Shown one piece after another: positions 44,340-55,128 of a stretch of 64,000 nt of DNA. The stretch lies in NCBI RefSeq assembly GCF_023065955.2, contig NW_026622985.1, forward strand, positions 2,626,001 through 2,690,000, given 5' to 3'. Within the stretch, counting starts at the first letter, position 1; each line of letters opens with the position of its first letter. Source of the DNA: Ursus arctos. Taxonomy: Eukaryota; Chordata; Mammalia; Carnivora; Ursidae. Position numbers and translations under genes: made by a program. Below the pieces are notes generated by a model that did no database searches, had not been told where the DNA came from, and saw nothing but the letters and a program-made list of their open reading frames with translations.

Positions 44340-45020
44340 TGGAGGGAAGGAATGGTACACAGAGTTCTCTGTATTTATGATATTTTTATTAGAAAAAATA
44401 AGGCAAATGTCAATGTTAATAAATGAGGTGATGGAAGTACAGAGATTTGCCAGTCCTCATAAGATGTAAATACTGCATAATGAAAACAGTAATAATAATA
44501 ATAATAACTCAATAATAGTAATGATTATTCAAGGAATTCAGATCCTGAAGCCACTTCCCCAATCCATAAAACACTGACTGCCCCCTTGACTTTTGTGTCT
44601 TGGGATCTTCATAGAAGCCTCAGCCACACTGAGATGTTCCTTCTCTCCTTTCAGTACATGTCAAGGATAGCTGGTCTAACTCTACAAAAGAAAATCTAAA
44701 AATAATAATTCATGTGGATAAAATACCACATATGTTTAGTTGCTAAACATTTTTGAAATTGAGTATGTTCTAGGTATAATTTCTCTTTTTCTTTTCATAA
44801 ATTCATAACTAAAACCCATTCTTTGTGTATCTAAATTGCATTACATTTTAACCATGAAGCATAATTATCAATTTTCAAATTTAATATGACTTTCTGTGAA
44901 GGCATTAATTGTGGATTATGTAAATTCTGTTCTGGAGTTCATTCTCCTCGATGCTATAGAAGAGTCAAACACAGGTTGTAAAACTGATAGCAGGTGGAAG
45001 CAAAGCAAACCTGGGTGTGA
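44340..45020. other. Unique sequence; no gene seen
   Basis: AT-rich, with a short (TAA)n run at 44490-44507. Confidence 0.4.
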
Positions 45021-45035
45021 CCTCTGGCCCTGCCA

Positions 45036-45228
45036 TTTTTTTTTTTAAGATTTTATTTATTTGACAGAGAAAGACACAGCAAGAGAGGGAACAGAAGCAG
45101 GGGGAGTGGGGAGGGAGGAGCAGTCTTCCTGCTCAGCAGGGAGCCCAGTGCAGGGCTGGATCCCAGGACCCTGGGATCATGACCTGAGCCAAAGGCAGAA
45201 GCTTAATGACTGAGCCACCCAGGTGCCC
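45036..45228 (-). mobile_element. Can-SINE
   Basis: A full minus-strand copy. The flanks CTCTGGCCCTGCC / CCCTGGACCTCCC look like a decayed target-site duplication. Confidence 0.95.
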
Positions 45229-45239
45229 CTGGACCTCCC

Positions 45240-47425
45240 CGTTTTACCAGTGGGTTCTCCTGGTGCGGTTACCAGTGTGGGCACTTGCCCACTGTTCTCA
45301 CTGTCCCAAGGCCAACCTCCCCCGTCTGGCAGCTGCAGAGAGAAGACGACGCACTTTCTTCAAGGGCATATCATCACACAGTGTCCTTCCTTATAAATGA
45401 AATATCGTTTGGAAACTCTGAGTTACCCATTGAGAAGTTATTTTGAAAAAAAAAAAAAAAAAAACTTGTTCAGAAACTCTCAACAATTGACCAGCATATC
45501 CTATAATATACGTACCTGAACAGTATGAGTCTGAGTTAGGTAGTAATGCAGAGAAAGCTAATGAATAGATCTATATCAGTAGATACTTATACATATTTTA
45601 CTGTCTTAATGTGAAATAATTTATAGATGTAACTTTTCAGTTTGAATGAAATGATCGTTTTTTCCCTCTAGAGTTAGAGTGGGGACTGCGTGGTACTCTC
45701 CACAGTGGTCATCACTGCTGGACAATTAACCGTGACCTTCATGAAGGCCTTTGCTCTGCTGGTGATATTTACAACTATTGAAGCGAGTCCTTTTCTTGCT
45801 GATATAATTTCATGGGTCGTAGTATTACCCCAAATGGGAGGACATTAAGACTAACTTCCAGAGGCTTTATTTTTCTTCAAGTGAATCCATTATGGAAAGA
45901 ATTTAATCCCTTACTGACTTTAGAATTACAAAGCATAATACTTATGTAATGGAATTATGCTAAACTGCTAATTATCTATTGTACATTTGAAACTTAAACA
46001 ATTTCATTTTCCATAATCACTTTTTTCTCATTTCTGTTTCAATAACTAAATGCACTTGTTAAAATGACATTATAAAGAAATCTTTGGGGGGAAAATAAGT
46101 GATTCCAAAGACTTAGAGTTCAATTTATATAAAAATAATTATAATAATTTAATACTAATATTGTCTGATATGTTATACTTATTTCCAATAGACAATTTCC
46201 TATTTATATTATAGAGAAATACAGTCACTTTCAAAGTGGTTATGAAGTTATTGAATTGAGGACAGTCAGATTTTACAGGGTTATTATTTACGGTGTCAAG
46301 TTGAAAAATATATTTTAGAAACTTATACTAAAGTGTTTTTTGTCATCATTTACGGTATTACTGCACAAATGTGATTTTAATTTACTCAAAATGAAGAGTT
46401 ATGGCTTTAACATTTCTTTATGGATTCTAGCATTCCCGTTTTGGATAGAAAATTGTTTCTAATCTTGCCTTATGTGTATACATTCAGACGTTCTTACCAT
46501 GTGAAACTGGTATCCAAATTCCAAGTTCTGAGGACTAACTCCATATTATCATGCAACTGAGAAGAGAAAGATTTAAAACTATCATGTACATTTGGAGTGA
46601 TCACTTACATTTCTAAGACTTTCTCTTATCAATTACTGAGATCTAGGAAACTTTCTGTGACATATTCACTCCAGCGTTTAACAGAAAACAAATTTTAATT
46701 TTGTATTAATAGAATTGTTTTCTTTTCACTAAGTAATTCAGATAAAAAAATCTTATTTGATAAGTGCCATTTGTAAAGTATTTACTGTCTCTCAATGCCT
46801 TTGTATACATATAGATAGATACACAGTCTCTGTTATTTAAACTCATCAGGTAAGTATTGAGTGCATTTTATAAACAAAGGCTTGAACATGAGTAAAACTA
46901 AAATGACTACAGGCCACAGGTGGCAAAGGGCTGGAGCTTTGAGCATCACCCTTGTTTATCTGGCTGCTTGGTCTCAGCTCCTTCCTCTGCATCACATCGA
47001 GCACAGGACACAAGGTCAGTCCTAAGCAGGGTAGCCACAAATCTTGCATGTGTCCTCTCTTCCCCAACATAGTTACACAGAGTATGGCTCTCATGGGGAT
47101 CTCAGAGGCAATTTTGGATTTGAGGGAAATCTTGTGTGTGTGCCTGACAGTCATTAAAGGAGTAGAAATATACACCTACAATACTTTTAAAACATTTGGG
47201 ACCAGGTGTATTTAAAAAATCATAATGTTTCAACCATTTAGAAACATAATAAACATTTTTATGGGAATTGGTGGAAGGAGGCTCTAATCAGACATCAGTA
47301 TTTCTGCAGTGAGAGGCATGAATCTTCATGCTAAGTGAGATAAATCTAATAGACAGCTTTGTTTCATTTTCAATAAGGTTTATCTACCAAATAAGCTATT
47401 TACAAACCTTCACATTGTATCTTTC
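45240..47425. other. Unique sequence; no gene seen
   Basis: AT-rich except 45240-45390 and 46900-47110. The 109-codon minus and 87-codon plus frames at 46846-47215 overlap each other and are unrecognised. Pure A tract at about 45447-45464. Confidence 0.4.
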
Positions 47426-47524
47426 TTTTTAAATTTTAACTAGGCTCCACGCCCAACGTGGAACTTGAACTCACAACCGAGAGATTAAGAGTGGCATGTT
47501 CTACCACTGAGCCAGACATGCACC
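47426..47524 (-). mobile_element. tRNA-Lys-like SINE head (short, older Can-SINE form)
   Basis: On the minus strand: GTCTGGCTCAGTGGTAGAAC (A-box region), CCACTCTTAATC with the Lys CTT anticodon position preserved, GTGAGTTCAAGTTCC (B-box region), then CACGTTGGGCGTGGAGCC and an A-rich tail. It lacks the CT-rich 3' body of the other Can-SINEs. It is not a tRNA gene: the acceptor stem is not paired and the tail is retroposon-like. Confidence 0.85.
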
Positions 47525-47541
47525 CCATATTGTCTTCTTTT

Positions 47542-47715
47542 AGAGATATATATATATCTATTTTTAAAGATTGTATTTGTTTGTTTGAGAGTGAGAGAGA
47601 GAGAGCATGAGCAGAGTGAGGGGCAGAGGGAGAAGCAGACTCCCCACTCCTGGGATCATGACCTGCATGGAAGGCAGACACTTCACCAAGCCACCCAGGC
47701 ACCCTACACCCCCAC
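47542..47715 (-). mobile_element. Can-SINE with internal deletion
   Basis: The tail and AG-rich middle are normal, but 'CTCCCCACTCCTGGGATCATG' joins across the usual 'GAGCAGGGAGCC...GATCCCAGGACC' region. It is flanked by TGTCTTCTTTT (47531-47541 and 47716-47726). It lies next to the older tRNA-like SINE. Confidence 0.93.
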
Positions 47716-47729
47716 TGTCTTCTTTTTAA

Positions 47730-49363
47730 ATTTCAGAATTGTGGGTAAGAGAGACAGTTGCCGCTGAAAGTCAGGGTTGTGTGGCAGCTCAAACACGGAC
47801 TGACTCACCTTGTCCAGACGTCTGTGCTACCCCCAGGGCGTGGGCACAGCTTGATTGTCCTATTTTGACCAGACCTAAAATTTCTTTGCCTAGATAGTTA
47901 TAAGTAAACAAAGCAAAGCAAAAAATATGACTTCCTGAATCCTCAACTGGTATTTTATAGATTAACACTTCTTCGAAATGGTTCATAATTATAATTTATT
48001 ATATGCATGAATATTTTATAATAGATATTGTGATGATAACATTCTGTTGAAAATGAACATAATGAGAACAACTATTTGATGACAGATTCTCATTAACTAT
48101 CATCTACGTGGACCATATTGAGATTATTTGCGGATACTCAATGTTGGTCTTACAAGTCATGGAAGCTAATCAGATCACTGTGGTAGAAATCTGAATTTGC
48201 TGTCACTAAATGCACATTTTTTTTTTTTTTTAGTCTTATTGGCTCAGTCTTTGAAAGAGTCCTTTCTGCAACTTGAATTACATCCTCATCCGATTTTTCT
48301 GTGTTATTCTAAATCACAGGTACCTAAGACAATAGGAAAATTTGGTAAAAATATATATACTCTATGTGTACTCTAGTCACATATATTAACATTGCTATAA
48401 AAATGTCTGTGGTTCCTCAGACCAAGATTCTGAATTTTTTGACACTGAATCATATTGAAAGCTTTTAAACAGCAAATATTCAGTACCATAAGGATGATGT
48501 GGCATAATGTAATTATCTCAGAGTAAAATAAAACAGAAAAAGCTTCTCAGAGTTAGTGCGCAGGTTGGTTTTTGTGGGCTTTGTGGCTAACTCATTCTCA
48601 TTTTAATCAATCGGGCTGACTTATTTTCTTATTACAAAAAAATGAATTTGCTCTTTGCTCAATTCTGTGTATTTCCAAAATATTTTACACATGAATATAC
48701 ACAAAGTACAAAATAAATTAATTTTATTCTCTCCTAAAACTTTTAAACAATGCTACAAAAATCTTCACATGGAGATAATTACCATTAATATTTTAATTAA
48801 GCTTCATAATTGATAATATTGATAATTCTCATGAATACTAAGTGCCGTATTTTTTTTTTTAATTTTATGAAACAGCAACAGAAAACACACATCAGAGGAA
48901 GCAAAAGACTGGGGGATACACATAAAGAGGGAAATCCAGTTATGAACCTAGAGACCAAATATTTATTTAACTATGCTAAATTCACTCAGTTTAGTAATTG
49001 CCAATTTCTAAAACCCGAAGTCCATGAAGTCTCTTCACTTTACCTTTACTCTGACCTAAGTCATCTGTATATTTAGCAGATTGTAAAAAAAAAAAAAAAC
49101 GAAAGAAAACAGAAAAGGAGGAGGAGGGGCTGCTGAGGAAATAAAGAGTCAAGGGTACGTATTCCCGTAGCCTCTTCTCCTGAGCTTTACACTGGGTCTG
49201 AAAGTGAACCCCTAACATCGGATACATCCATATTCCACATCAATACATCCCCAAAACAGTAGACTGTCATTATTCCCTATACTGAGGTTAAAATGGCAAC
49301 ACTCTTTCCCTACAAAGGCAGCCCTGCTGATACCTAGTCCAAGATGCATTGTTTTGATGGGAC
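47730..49363. other. Unique sequence; no gene seen
   Basis: AT-rich with no recognised features. Poly(A) and poly(T) tracts near 48218-48231, 48851-48860 and 49086-49099. Confidence 0.4.
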
Positions 49364-49380
49364 AAGAATCAGCACATTGG

Positions 49381-49577
49381 GGGCGCCTGGGTGGCACAGC
49401 GGTTAAGCGTCTGCCTTCGGCTCAGGGTGTGATCCCAGTGTTCTGGGATCGAGCCCCACATCGGGCTCCTCCACTATGGGTCTGCTTCTTCCTCTCCCAC
49501 TCCCCCTGCTTGTGTTCCCTCTCTCGCTGGCTGTCTCTATCTCTGTCAAATAAATAAATAAAATCTTAAAAAAAAAA
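49381..49577 (+). mobile_element. Young-looking Can-SINE (CACAGCGG variant), perfect 17-bp TSD
   Basis: The head GGGCGCCTGGGTGGCACAGC and body are close to the variant consensus. The target-site duplication AAGAATCAGCACATTGG (49364-49380 and 49578-49594) is perfect over 17 bp, the longest in the window. This is the best candidate for a lineage-specific or polymorphic insertion. Confidence 0.98.
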
Positions 49578-49594
49578 AAGAATCAGCACATTGG

Positions 49595-50925
49595 GCTGTT
49601 GGTGTTTTCGATACAGACCACAACAAATTTAACAATTTGACATATAAAGAAATTTAACAGACAAACAAATTTAAAAAACAACAAATTTAACAACTTTAGC
49701 AATCCAAGCCCTCTGGCTCACGTAGCTCTTGCTCTCATTTGCAACAGGGTCCAACAACTTTAACCAACCAGTCCCAGCGAGGGATGAGGATGGAGTACTC
49801 ATTAATTTAGATGTTTTTTCTACACCTCTGTATCATTTCAACACCAGACTCCATATACGAAGAATGCATGGAAACTCACCCTCTTTGACTCTTCAGTTGG
49901 CGAGGCCTATTTCCTTTCGTATGTCTCCTTCATGATCATTTACTAACAAACATACCCATGGCTTAGTATCGTAACAGAAGAGATGACTAATGAAATCTAA
50001 ATAGTCATAAAAGGAAAATTCCCATGAACTAGATAAACACAAGAATTACAAATGTGATGAATAGGAATAAGACACTACAGAAATTGATATTGTCAAGCGT
50101 ATCCTTTCAGCCACATTTCAATACTCATAACAATTACTTAGAATCAGCAACAACGCACAGCTAATCGACAGCATCTGTTCATCTTCACAGCTGTTATCCC
50201 GGAAAAAACGCCACTGTCCTCCCCACTCAGCTCCAAACACGCTGTGATTGTAATGAACACCTAGCCTGATGAGGAATACAGCCTAACATCTTGCAGAAAA
50301 TTCAAATAGAGGTCCATTTGAAAGTCAGAGATATGTAGTTACCAAGGAAACTAGCTTGTGAGGTAATAAAATGGTTTAACTTCAAGCTATATAAGTTTAT
50401 TTTTCATCAGAATCAACTTCCTATTCATTTCACTCCTCTAAAATGGTGAGAAAACAAAATAAAATTACAAGTAATATAAGCCAATCATGCACTTAAAATA
50501 CTAAATCATTTATTTATTCACTCATTCGTATTGAAGAAATATGTTATTTTCAGCCTTTACTAATACTTTCAGCCATATATACATCCATCTGCCCTTGTAG
50601 TTATTAAGTGGAAACACAAAAATGGCAGGAAAATGCAAAGTAGTAATTAACCAGTTAAAGCTACTCTAAGGTGGTGAGAGAACATTTAACAGGGAGAACT
50701 CACCTAATCAGGAAGTTCAAAGGTTGATTGCTTTCTTTGAAAACATATCAGTTAAGCAAAATCTAAATGGAAATCTTATTAAGAGAAGGAGGTGGGTGTA
50801 ACATGAGAAAAGTCCTAGATGGAGAGAAGCATAGGATTCCCATTTTTAAGTAGAACGGTTTATGACCTGGATATGAACGGTCAAGAGGACAGTGGAAAGA
50901 GGCCAGGTGAAGAGACAGCATGCCT
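49595..50925. other. Unique sequence; no gene seen
   Basis: AT-rich with no recognised features. Confidence 0.4.
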
Positions 50926-50929
50926 CACC

Positions 50930-51035
50930 TGGTCACGTTCCTGAAGGGTTTGGGGCTTTATCCTGAGAACAATCAGAAGCCCACAAGGGTTTCTGAGTAG
51001 GGGAATAGCCATTATTTCAGGAAAACTCGGTTTTG
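50930..51035 (-). mobile_element. LINE-2 (L2) fragment
   Basis: Antisense L2 text: 'GGGGCTTTATCCTGAGAACAATCAGAAGCCC', 'GGGTTTCTGAGTAGGGGAATAGCC'. Confidence 0.5.
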
Positions 51036-51694
51036 AAGAATATATGACCTCTCCGAGGCTAAATATGTCCTCTGAATATCTCCACGTAGTCTATCAAAAT
51101 TCCTCAAATGCCCTCCTCTACTTCATCGTGTCCGCCATGTTGTCTTCTTAAGCTGCTACCTGGAAATTGACCCCTTGCTGTCCACAGGGCAGTGGTCTGG
51201 AGTACTGATGTGGTCTCTTCCTCTTTCTAGTCTGCTCTCTGAGCATCACGTCCCACAGGGGCTGCATCTCGCCCCTCCCGGAAATACGATTCCTGAAGCC
51301 TCTTCCTTCAGCCCTAGCTCGGGTGTCCTAACTCACATCGACTGTACAGCAATAGCTGGCCTTTCCTGTCTCACTTTCCAAACCTATCTTTTATGTCCTG
51401 TGGGGCTATGCCAGTATTCATTTGAAAATTCAGATGTGATGTTACTCAGTTTTATTTTCTAAACTTAACAAATACCAAAAAGTCTCCAAATAACTCTCAA
51501 AGCATGTGTCTCCAAGTTCTACAGAGTTTGACCATAATGTATTTCTGCAATCCTGTTTCCACAAAACCCCACTTCCCTGTGTCGCATCCCTTTAACTTCC
51601 TCATCCTTTTTCCAGTCTTTGCTAACATCTCAGCCTGTGGAGATCCTAATTATGCAACACGCGTTTTTAATCAAGTCTCTGGTTTCACATGGAA
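51036..51694. other. Unique sequence; no gene seen
   Basis: Somewhat GC-richer (51110-51400), with a 95-codon plus frame (51175-51462) that is not recognised. The C/T-rich character resembles L2 sense text, but no colinear match is convincing. Confidence 0.35.
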
Positions 51695-51912
51695 TAAGAA
51701 AAGCTACCATTTCTCGAGGGCTTACTCCGTGCCGGGCACTGTTCAAGCAGGTTCATGCACGGCAGTGCTGTGCGTCGCTGCTCTTACCGACACACATCTT
51801 ACAAAGAAGGAAATTGAAGCTCAGAGCATCGTACAGCTGGTAGGTGGTAGAACACAGATTCCAGCCCCCACGCATTCTGCCTCCAGATCCCTCAGGCTAA
51901 ACCATGATGCCA
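51695..51912 (+). mobile_element. MIR SINE, near full length
   Basis: 'AGCTACCATTTCTCGAGGGCTTACTCCGTGCCGGGCACTG', then 'AAGGAAATTGAAGCTCAGAG', 'GTACAGCTGGTAGGTGGTAG' and 'GCCTCCAGATCCC' follow the MIR consensus in order. The 150-codon frame 51504-51956 runs through it by chance. Confidence 0.85.
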
Positions 51913-52124
51913 TTCGCTCTCACACACCTTGCCGTGAGCACCTATCACATTTCTGATATGATTTATACAACTGACTCTCCCACTAAATTACTCTCTCTTG
52001 TTGTCAGGGTTCATGTTTTGTTTTGACTTTTGTCTTTTCCCTTTTTGCCTTCTCTGCAAGAATACAATAGATTATTAGTAGAAATGTGTTGAATTCTACG
52101 CAGTAATCTAGGGAGTGTGAGAAG

Positions 52125-52275
52125 CCTGCCGGTCCAATCTTAGCTGCCCAGTTATCAGCAGTGAGACTTTGGGAAGCATAAGCTCGCTCATTCTCAGCTC
52201 CCTCGTGTGCAATATAGGGATAATATAGTAGTGCAACCTCTCTGTAAGGTGTGATGACGATTGAAGAGTGTGTCC
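52125..52275 (-). mobile_element. MIR SINE
   Basis: Antisense MIR text: 'CAATCTTAGCTGCCCAGTTATCAGCAGTGAGACTTTGGG', 'GCAATATAGGGATAATATAGTAGTG', 'GTAAGGTGTGATGACGATTG'. A short GT-rich run follows (52270-52310). Confidence 0.72.
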
Positions 52276-52319
52276 ATGTGTGTGCACATGTGTGTGAGTG
52301 TGCGTGTGTCCTGCAACAG

Positions 52320-54600
52320 TCCCTTGCTGGCTCAGGTTAAATGTTTATTTAATTTAGATATTGCCAGTACTATTTATTTCTTGCTTCTAATTGGGTATTC
52401 TCCCGATATATAAACTCTTATTTCTCGATTTCTTTTCAATAATGAACAGAACATTACATAAGGAGGAAATGAGAAATTATAGATGACAGGTGCCTGGTCT
52501 GCAAATTTGCAGAACCAGACCCTTTTGATCCCGTGGCTTTCCTGTAGTCCTCTAGGTTGGCTTGTGAAGCCCTGGGGCGCTTGTGTCGGGAAGCACCGAG
52601 CCTGGGTGCACTAAACAGAGGGAAGGTTTCTCACACTCTGCTCTCCTTTCCTGTTATCCTTGCCGAGGAGGATTCATCCACCTGTTTCCATGCCAGGGGC
52701 CATGCACAGCATGACTTCTCCACACCTTTGAGGATTTTGCCTTTCTCTGGTATTTAATTCCGTTTTTCCCTTTGCCTGGGTCCAAAATATTGCAAAAATA
52801 CATGCCTGACACTTCCTTATCAGAACAATACTGCCTTTTTCTAAGGCAAATATGAATACCTCTTATTCTCAGATATATAATCCTTACCATTTTCCTTTAC
52901 CAAAGACAGTAGGTGAATTTTTCTAGCAACGGAATCCTCTCTTGTTATCTTCTTTTATTTCTACTTGGCCAGGAGGACTGAAAAAGACGGCAGGGAGGCA
53001 GTGAAAATACAAAACTGGAATATTTGAATAAAAACTTATATAAAGAACATTTCTCATTCCCAATGAGGAGCTGAATAGATAACTTTATAAAATATCTTAA
53101 AACCACAAGTTCCCCCAGCATCTTCTTTCTTTCTCCTTTCAGTATTATTCTATATGATAGTCTCTTTGCCCCAAAGACCAATTTTCCCGTTTATTCCTGA
53201 GTATTCTTTCTCCCTCAACTATTGACTTTGACCCTTCCCTGATTAAAACAAATGCTGATCTTTCTGGTAGAAGTTCATCTCCACATTTCTTCTCGCATTA
53301 GTGGCCATATATAACTGCTAGAGGGTTAACTCTCACATCTCTGCCATCACTCATAAACTTATTCCACGTTTAAGAAGCCTCTCTTAAGTGCTTAAGACAG
53401 TATCTCAAACTAAGCTTCATCCAGAAACACATGGGATTTTTTAGAAAATACTATTTATTACTCCATAATCTAAAATAACAACACACTGGATGGAAAGTGC
53501 CACGTCATTAGATAATTTCGCAATGACAGAAATTTCTAATGGTCAGTAACGAATGCTACCTCGAGTAGAGGAGCACTGACAGCAAGGTTTCCCTGTGTCT
53601 CTACAGATGTTCCCTCCATAGCAACGCATAAGAAGGAAATGAGTGATGGACGGCTTAGGTAAGCTTTGCCCTATCTTCCACATTCTGATTCACACCGTTC
53701 TCAATGCCTACTCTTGCATTATTACCAGTTGAATATAGAGTATGTGTAGTGGCAATTGCCCATCCTTCTAAATAAGTGAATTTATCCTTTCATACCTTGA
53801 CATAAATGGACATTGTTCAGGCAAAATTCCCTATAAAATGTAAAATGTAGCCACTACTTTGTACTCTTCTCCTTCCTTTGATCACCAAACCACTTCAGTA
53901 CTGTGCTCAATTACAAACAGCCATTTACTTTAATCTGCTCAGGCAGCTTCCGCTATCTTTTTCCCTTGGCTGGCCCTCAGTCATAATTTTCTCACCCTTG
54001 GGCCAAAAACCTTCCTTCTTCAAACTTCAGGCCAACCAGTCATGTCAGCTATCCCTACCTCTTCGTTCTCATTTTCTCTAATCAATTAAAGCAGACATTT
54101 CTTGGACGTTTCCGAACGGCTCATTTTCACTTCATCTGGATCAAGAGTATGATACATGCAGGCATCTACAGTTATATTCATACTCTATTATATAACATTT
54201 ATGAAATCACAGAAAGCTCTAACAGGAGGCACTGTTCTCTCCTGTATCCATAGCTGAATGTAGTTGGACCATAGTAGACTCCTGACTTGGCAGAGCCAAG
54301 TGATTGGATCATTAGTGGGAAATTTGTTTTTCTGAAAATTTGAAATAAGGGTCACAAAGACTTGAAGAGTGATATAACAACAGATTGAAAAGTAATGCTC
54401 TATTATCACCTATGCTGAGCTCTTCAGGTCTATGCTGGTACCGCACTACCCAAAGCTTAGTTTTAACCTTCCCGTGTATTCAGTGCCTTACCTCACTCTT
54501 CTTCTAACAACGTTGGTGCATCTTAATTAAGTTTATCATCTCTATTCTTACCTCACTTCCCTCTCTTCCAAAAAAAATGATTTCCTTGATTAGTACTCCA
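52320..54600. other. Unique sequence with one candidate microexon; no gene recognised
   Basis: No repeat with clear edges. Frames of 66-78 codons are unremarkable. See the candidate exon at 53607-53658. Confidence 0.4.
53607..53658 (+). other. Candidate 52-base cassette exon (unrecognised)
   Basis: What is seen: a CTGAC branch-point match with its A at 53579, 27 bases before the acceptor AG; a pyrimidine-rich TTTCCCTGTGTCTCTACAG; 52 bases; and a near-ideal donor AG|GTAAGC at 53657-53662. One frame is open across the segment (VPSIATHKKEMSDGRL); the other two contain stops. All four splicing elements are in the right order and spacing. A 52-base exon would shift frame if skipped. The family is not recognised, and this could be a pseudo-exon. 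Confidence 0.3.
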
Positions 54601-54607
54601 AGGACTC

Positions 54608-55128
54608 TGTATCAGTTAGCTACTGCTGTGTAACAAAGTAACCAACACTTTATGTTGTTGAAACAACCATTCGCTTATTCACAATTACTCAAGTTAGGAA
54701 CTTCGCCTAGTCTCAAGTGGGGCCTATCAGTCTTCTACACTCAGTCCAAGTTGTATAGGTAGCTTTCCTGACCTTGGCTGTGCTCTTCATACATTGCTGG
54801 GGGATTCAGCTAAAACAGCTCATCTGATTTGGGACCAGTTTCCATAGTTCCTCATTTTCCATAAGGCTAGCCTGTGGCTGCTCTCATGGTATAAACAGGC
54901 ATCCTGAGAGAGATAGAGGGAAAGCATGCCAGTCTCCTCGAAGTCTAGGCATGAAACCTTCACATCAACACTTCTGCTGCATCTATTAGCAAAGTAAATC
55001 ACAAGGAGAGCCCAGATTCAAAGGGAGAAGAATAGACGCCATCTCTTAATGAGAGAGGGTGAAGTGTAACATTGCTGAGGGAGTTGGGGAAGAGTGAACG
55101 ATTACAGTCAGTTTTGCAATCTGCCGCA
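54608..55128 (-). mobile_element. LTR-like element (MaLR-type?)
   Basis: It starts TGTATCAGTTAGCTACTGCT and ends CTGCCGCA, giving TG...CA termini. It is flanked by GACTC (54603-54607) and AACTC (55129-55133), a likely 5-bp duplication with one mismatch. Internal landmarks 'AAGTAAATCACAAGGAGAGCCCAGATTCAAAGGG' are those of a common mammalian LTR-like repeat. It shares its layout with 8862-9341. Confidence 0.55.

Noticed and set aside
45678..45848. 56-codon hydrophobic open segment after a pyrimidine-rich TTTTTTCCCTCTAG
   Set aside because: The best acceptor AG puts TAG in the open frame. Only a second, weaker AG (45676-45677) would work, there is no donor, and the residue bias fits T-rich DNA.
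51504..51956. 150-codon plus-strand frame
   Set aside because: Its second half is a MIR SINE and the first half is unrecognised. There is no coding signature.
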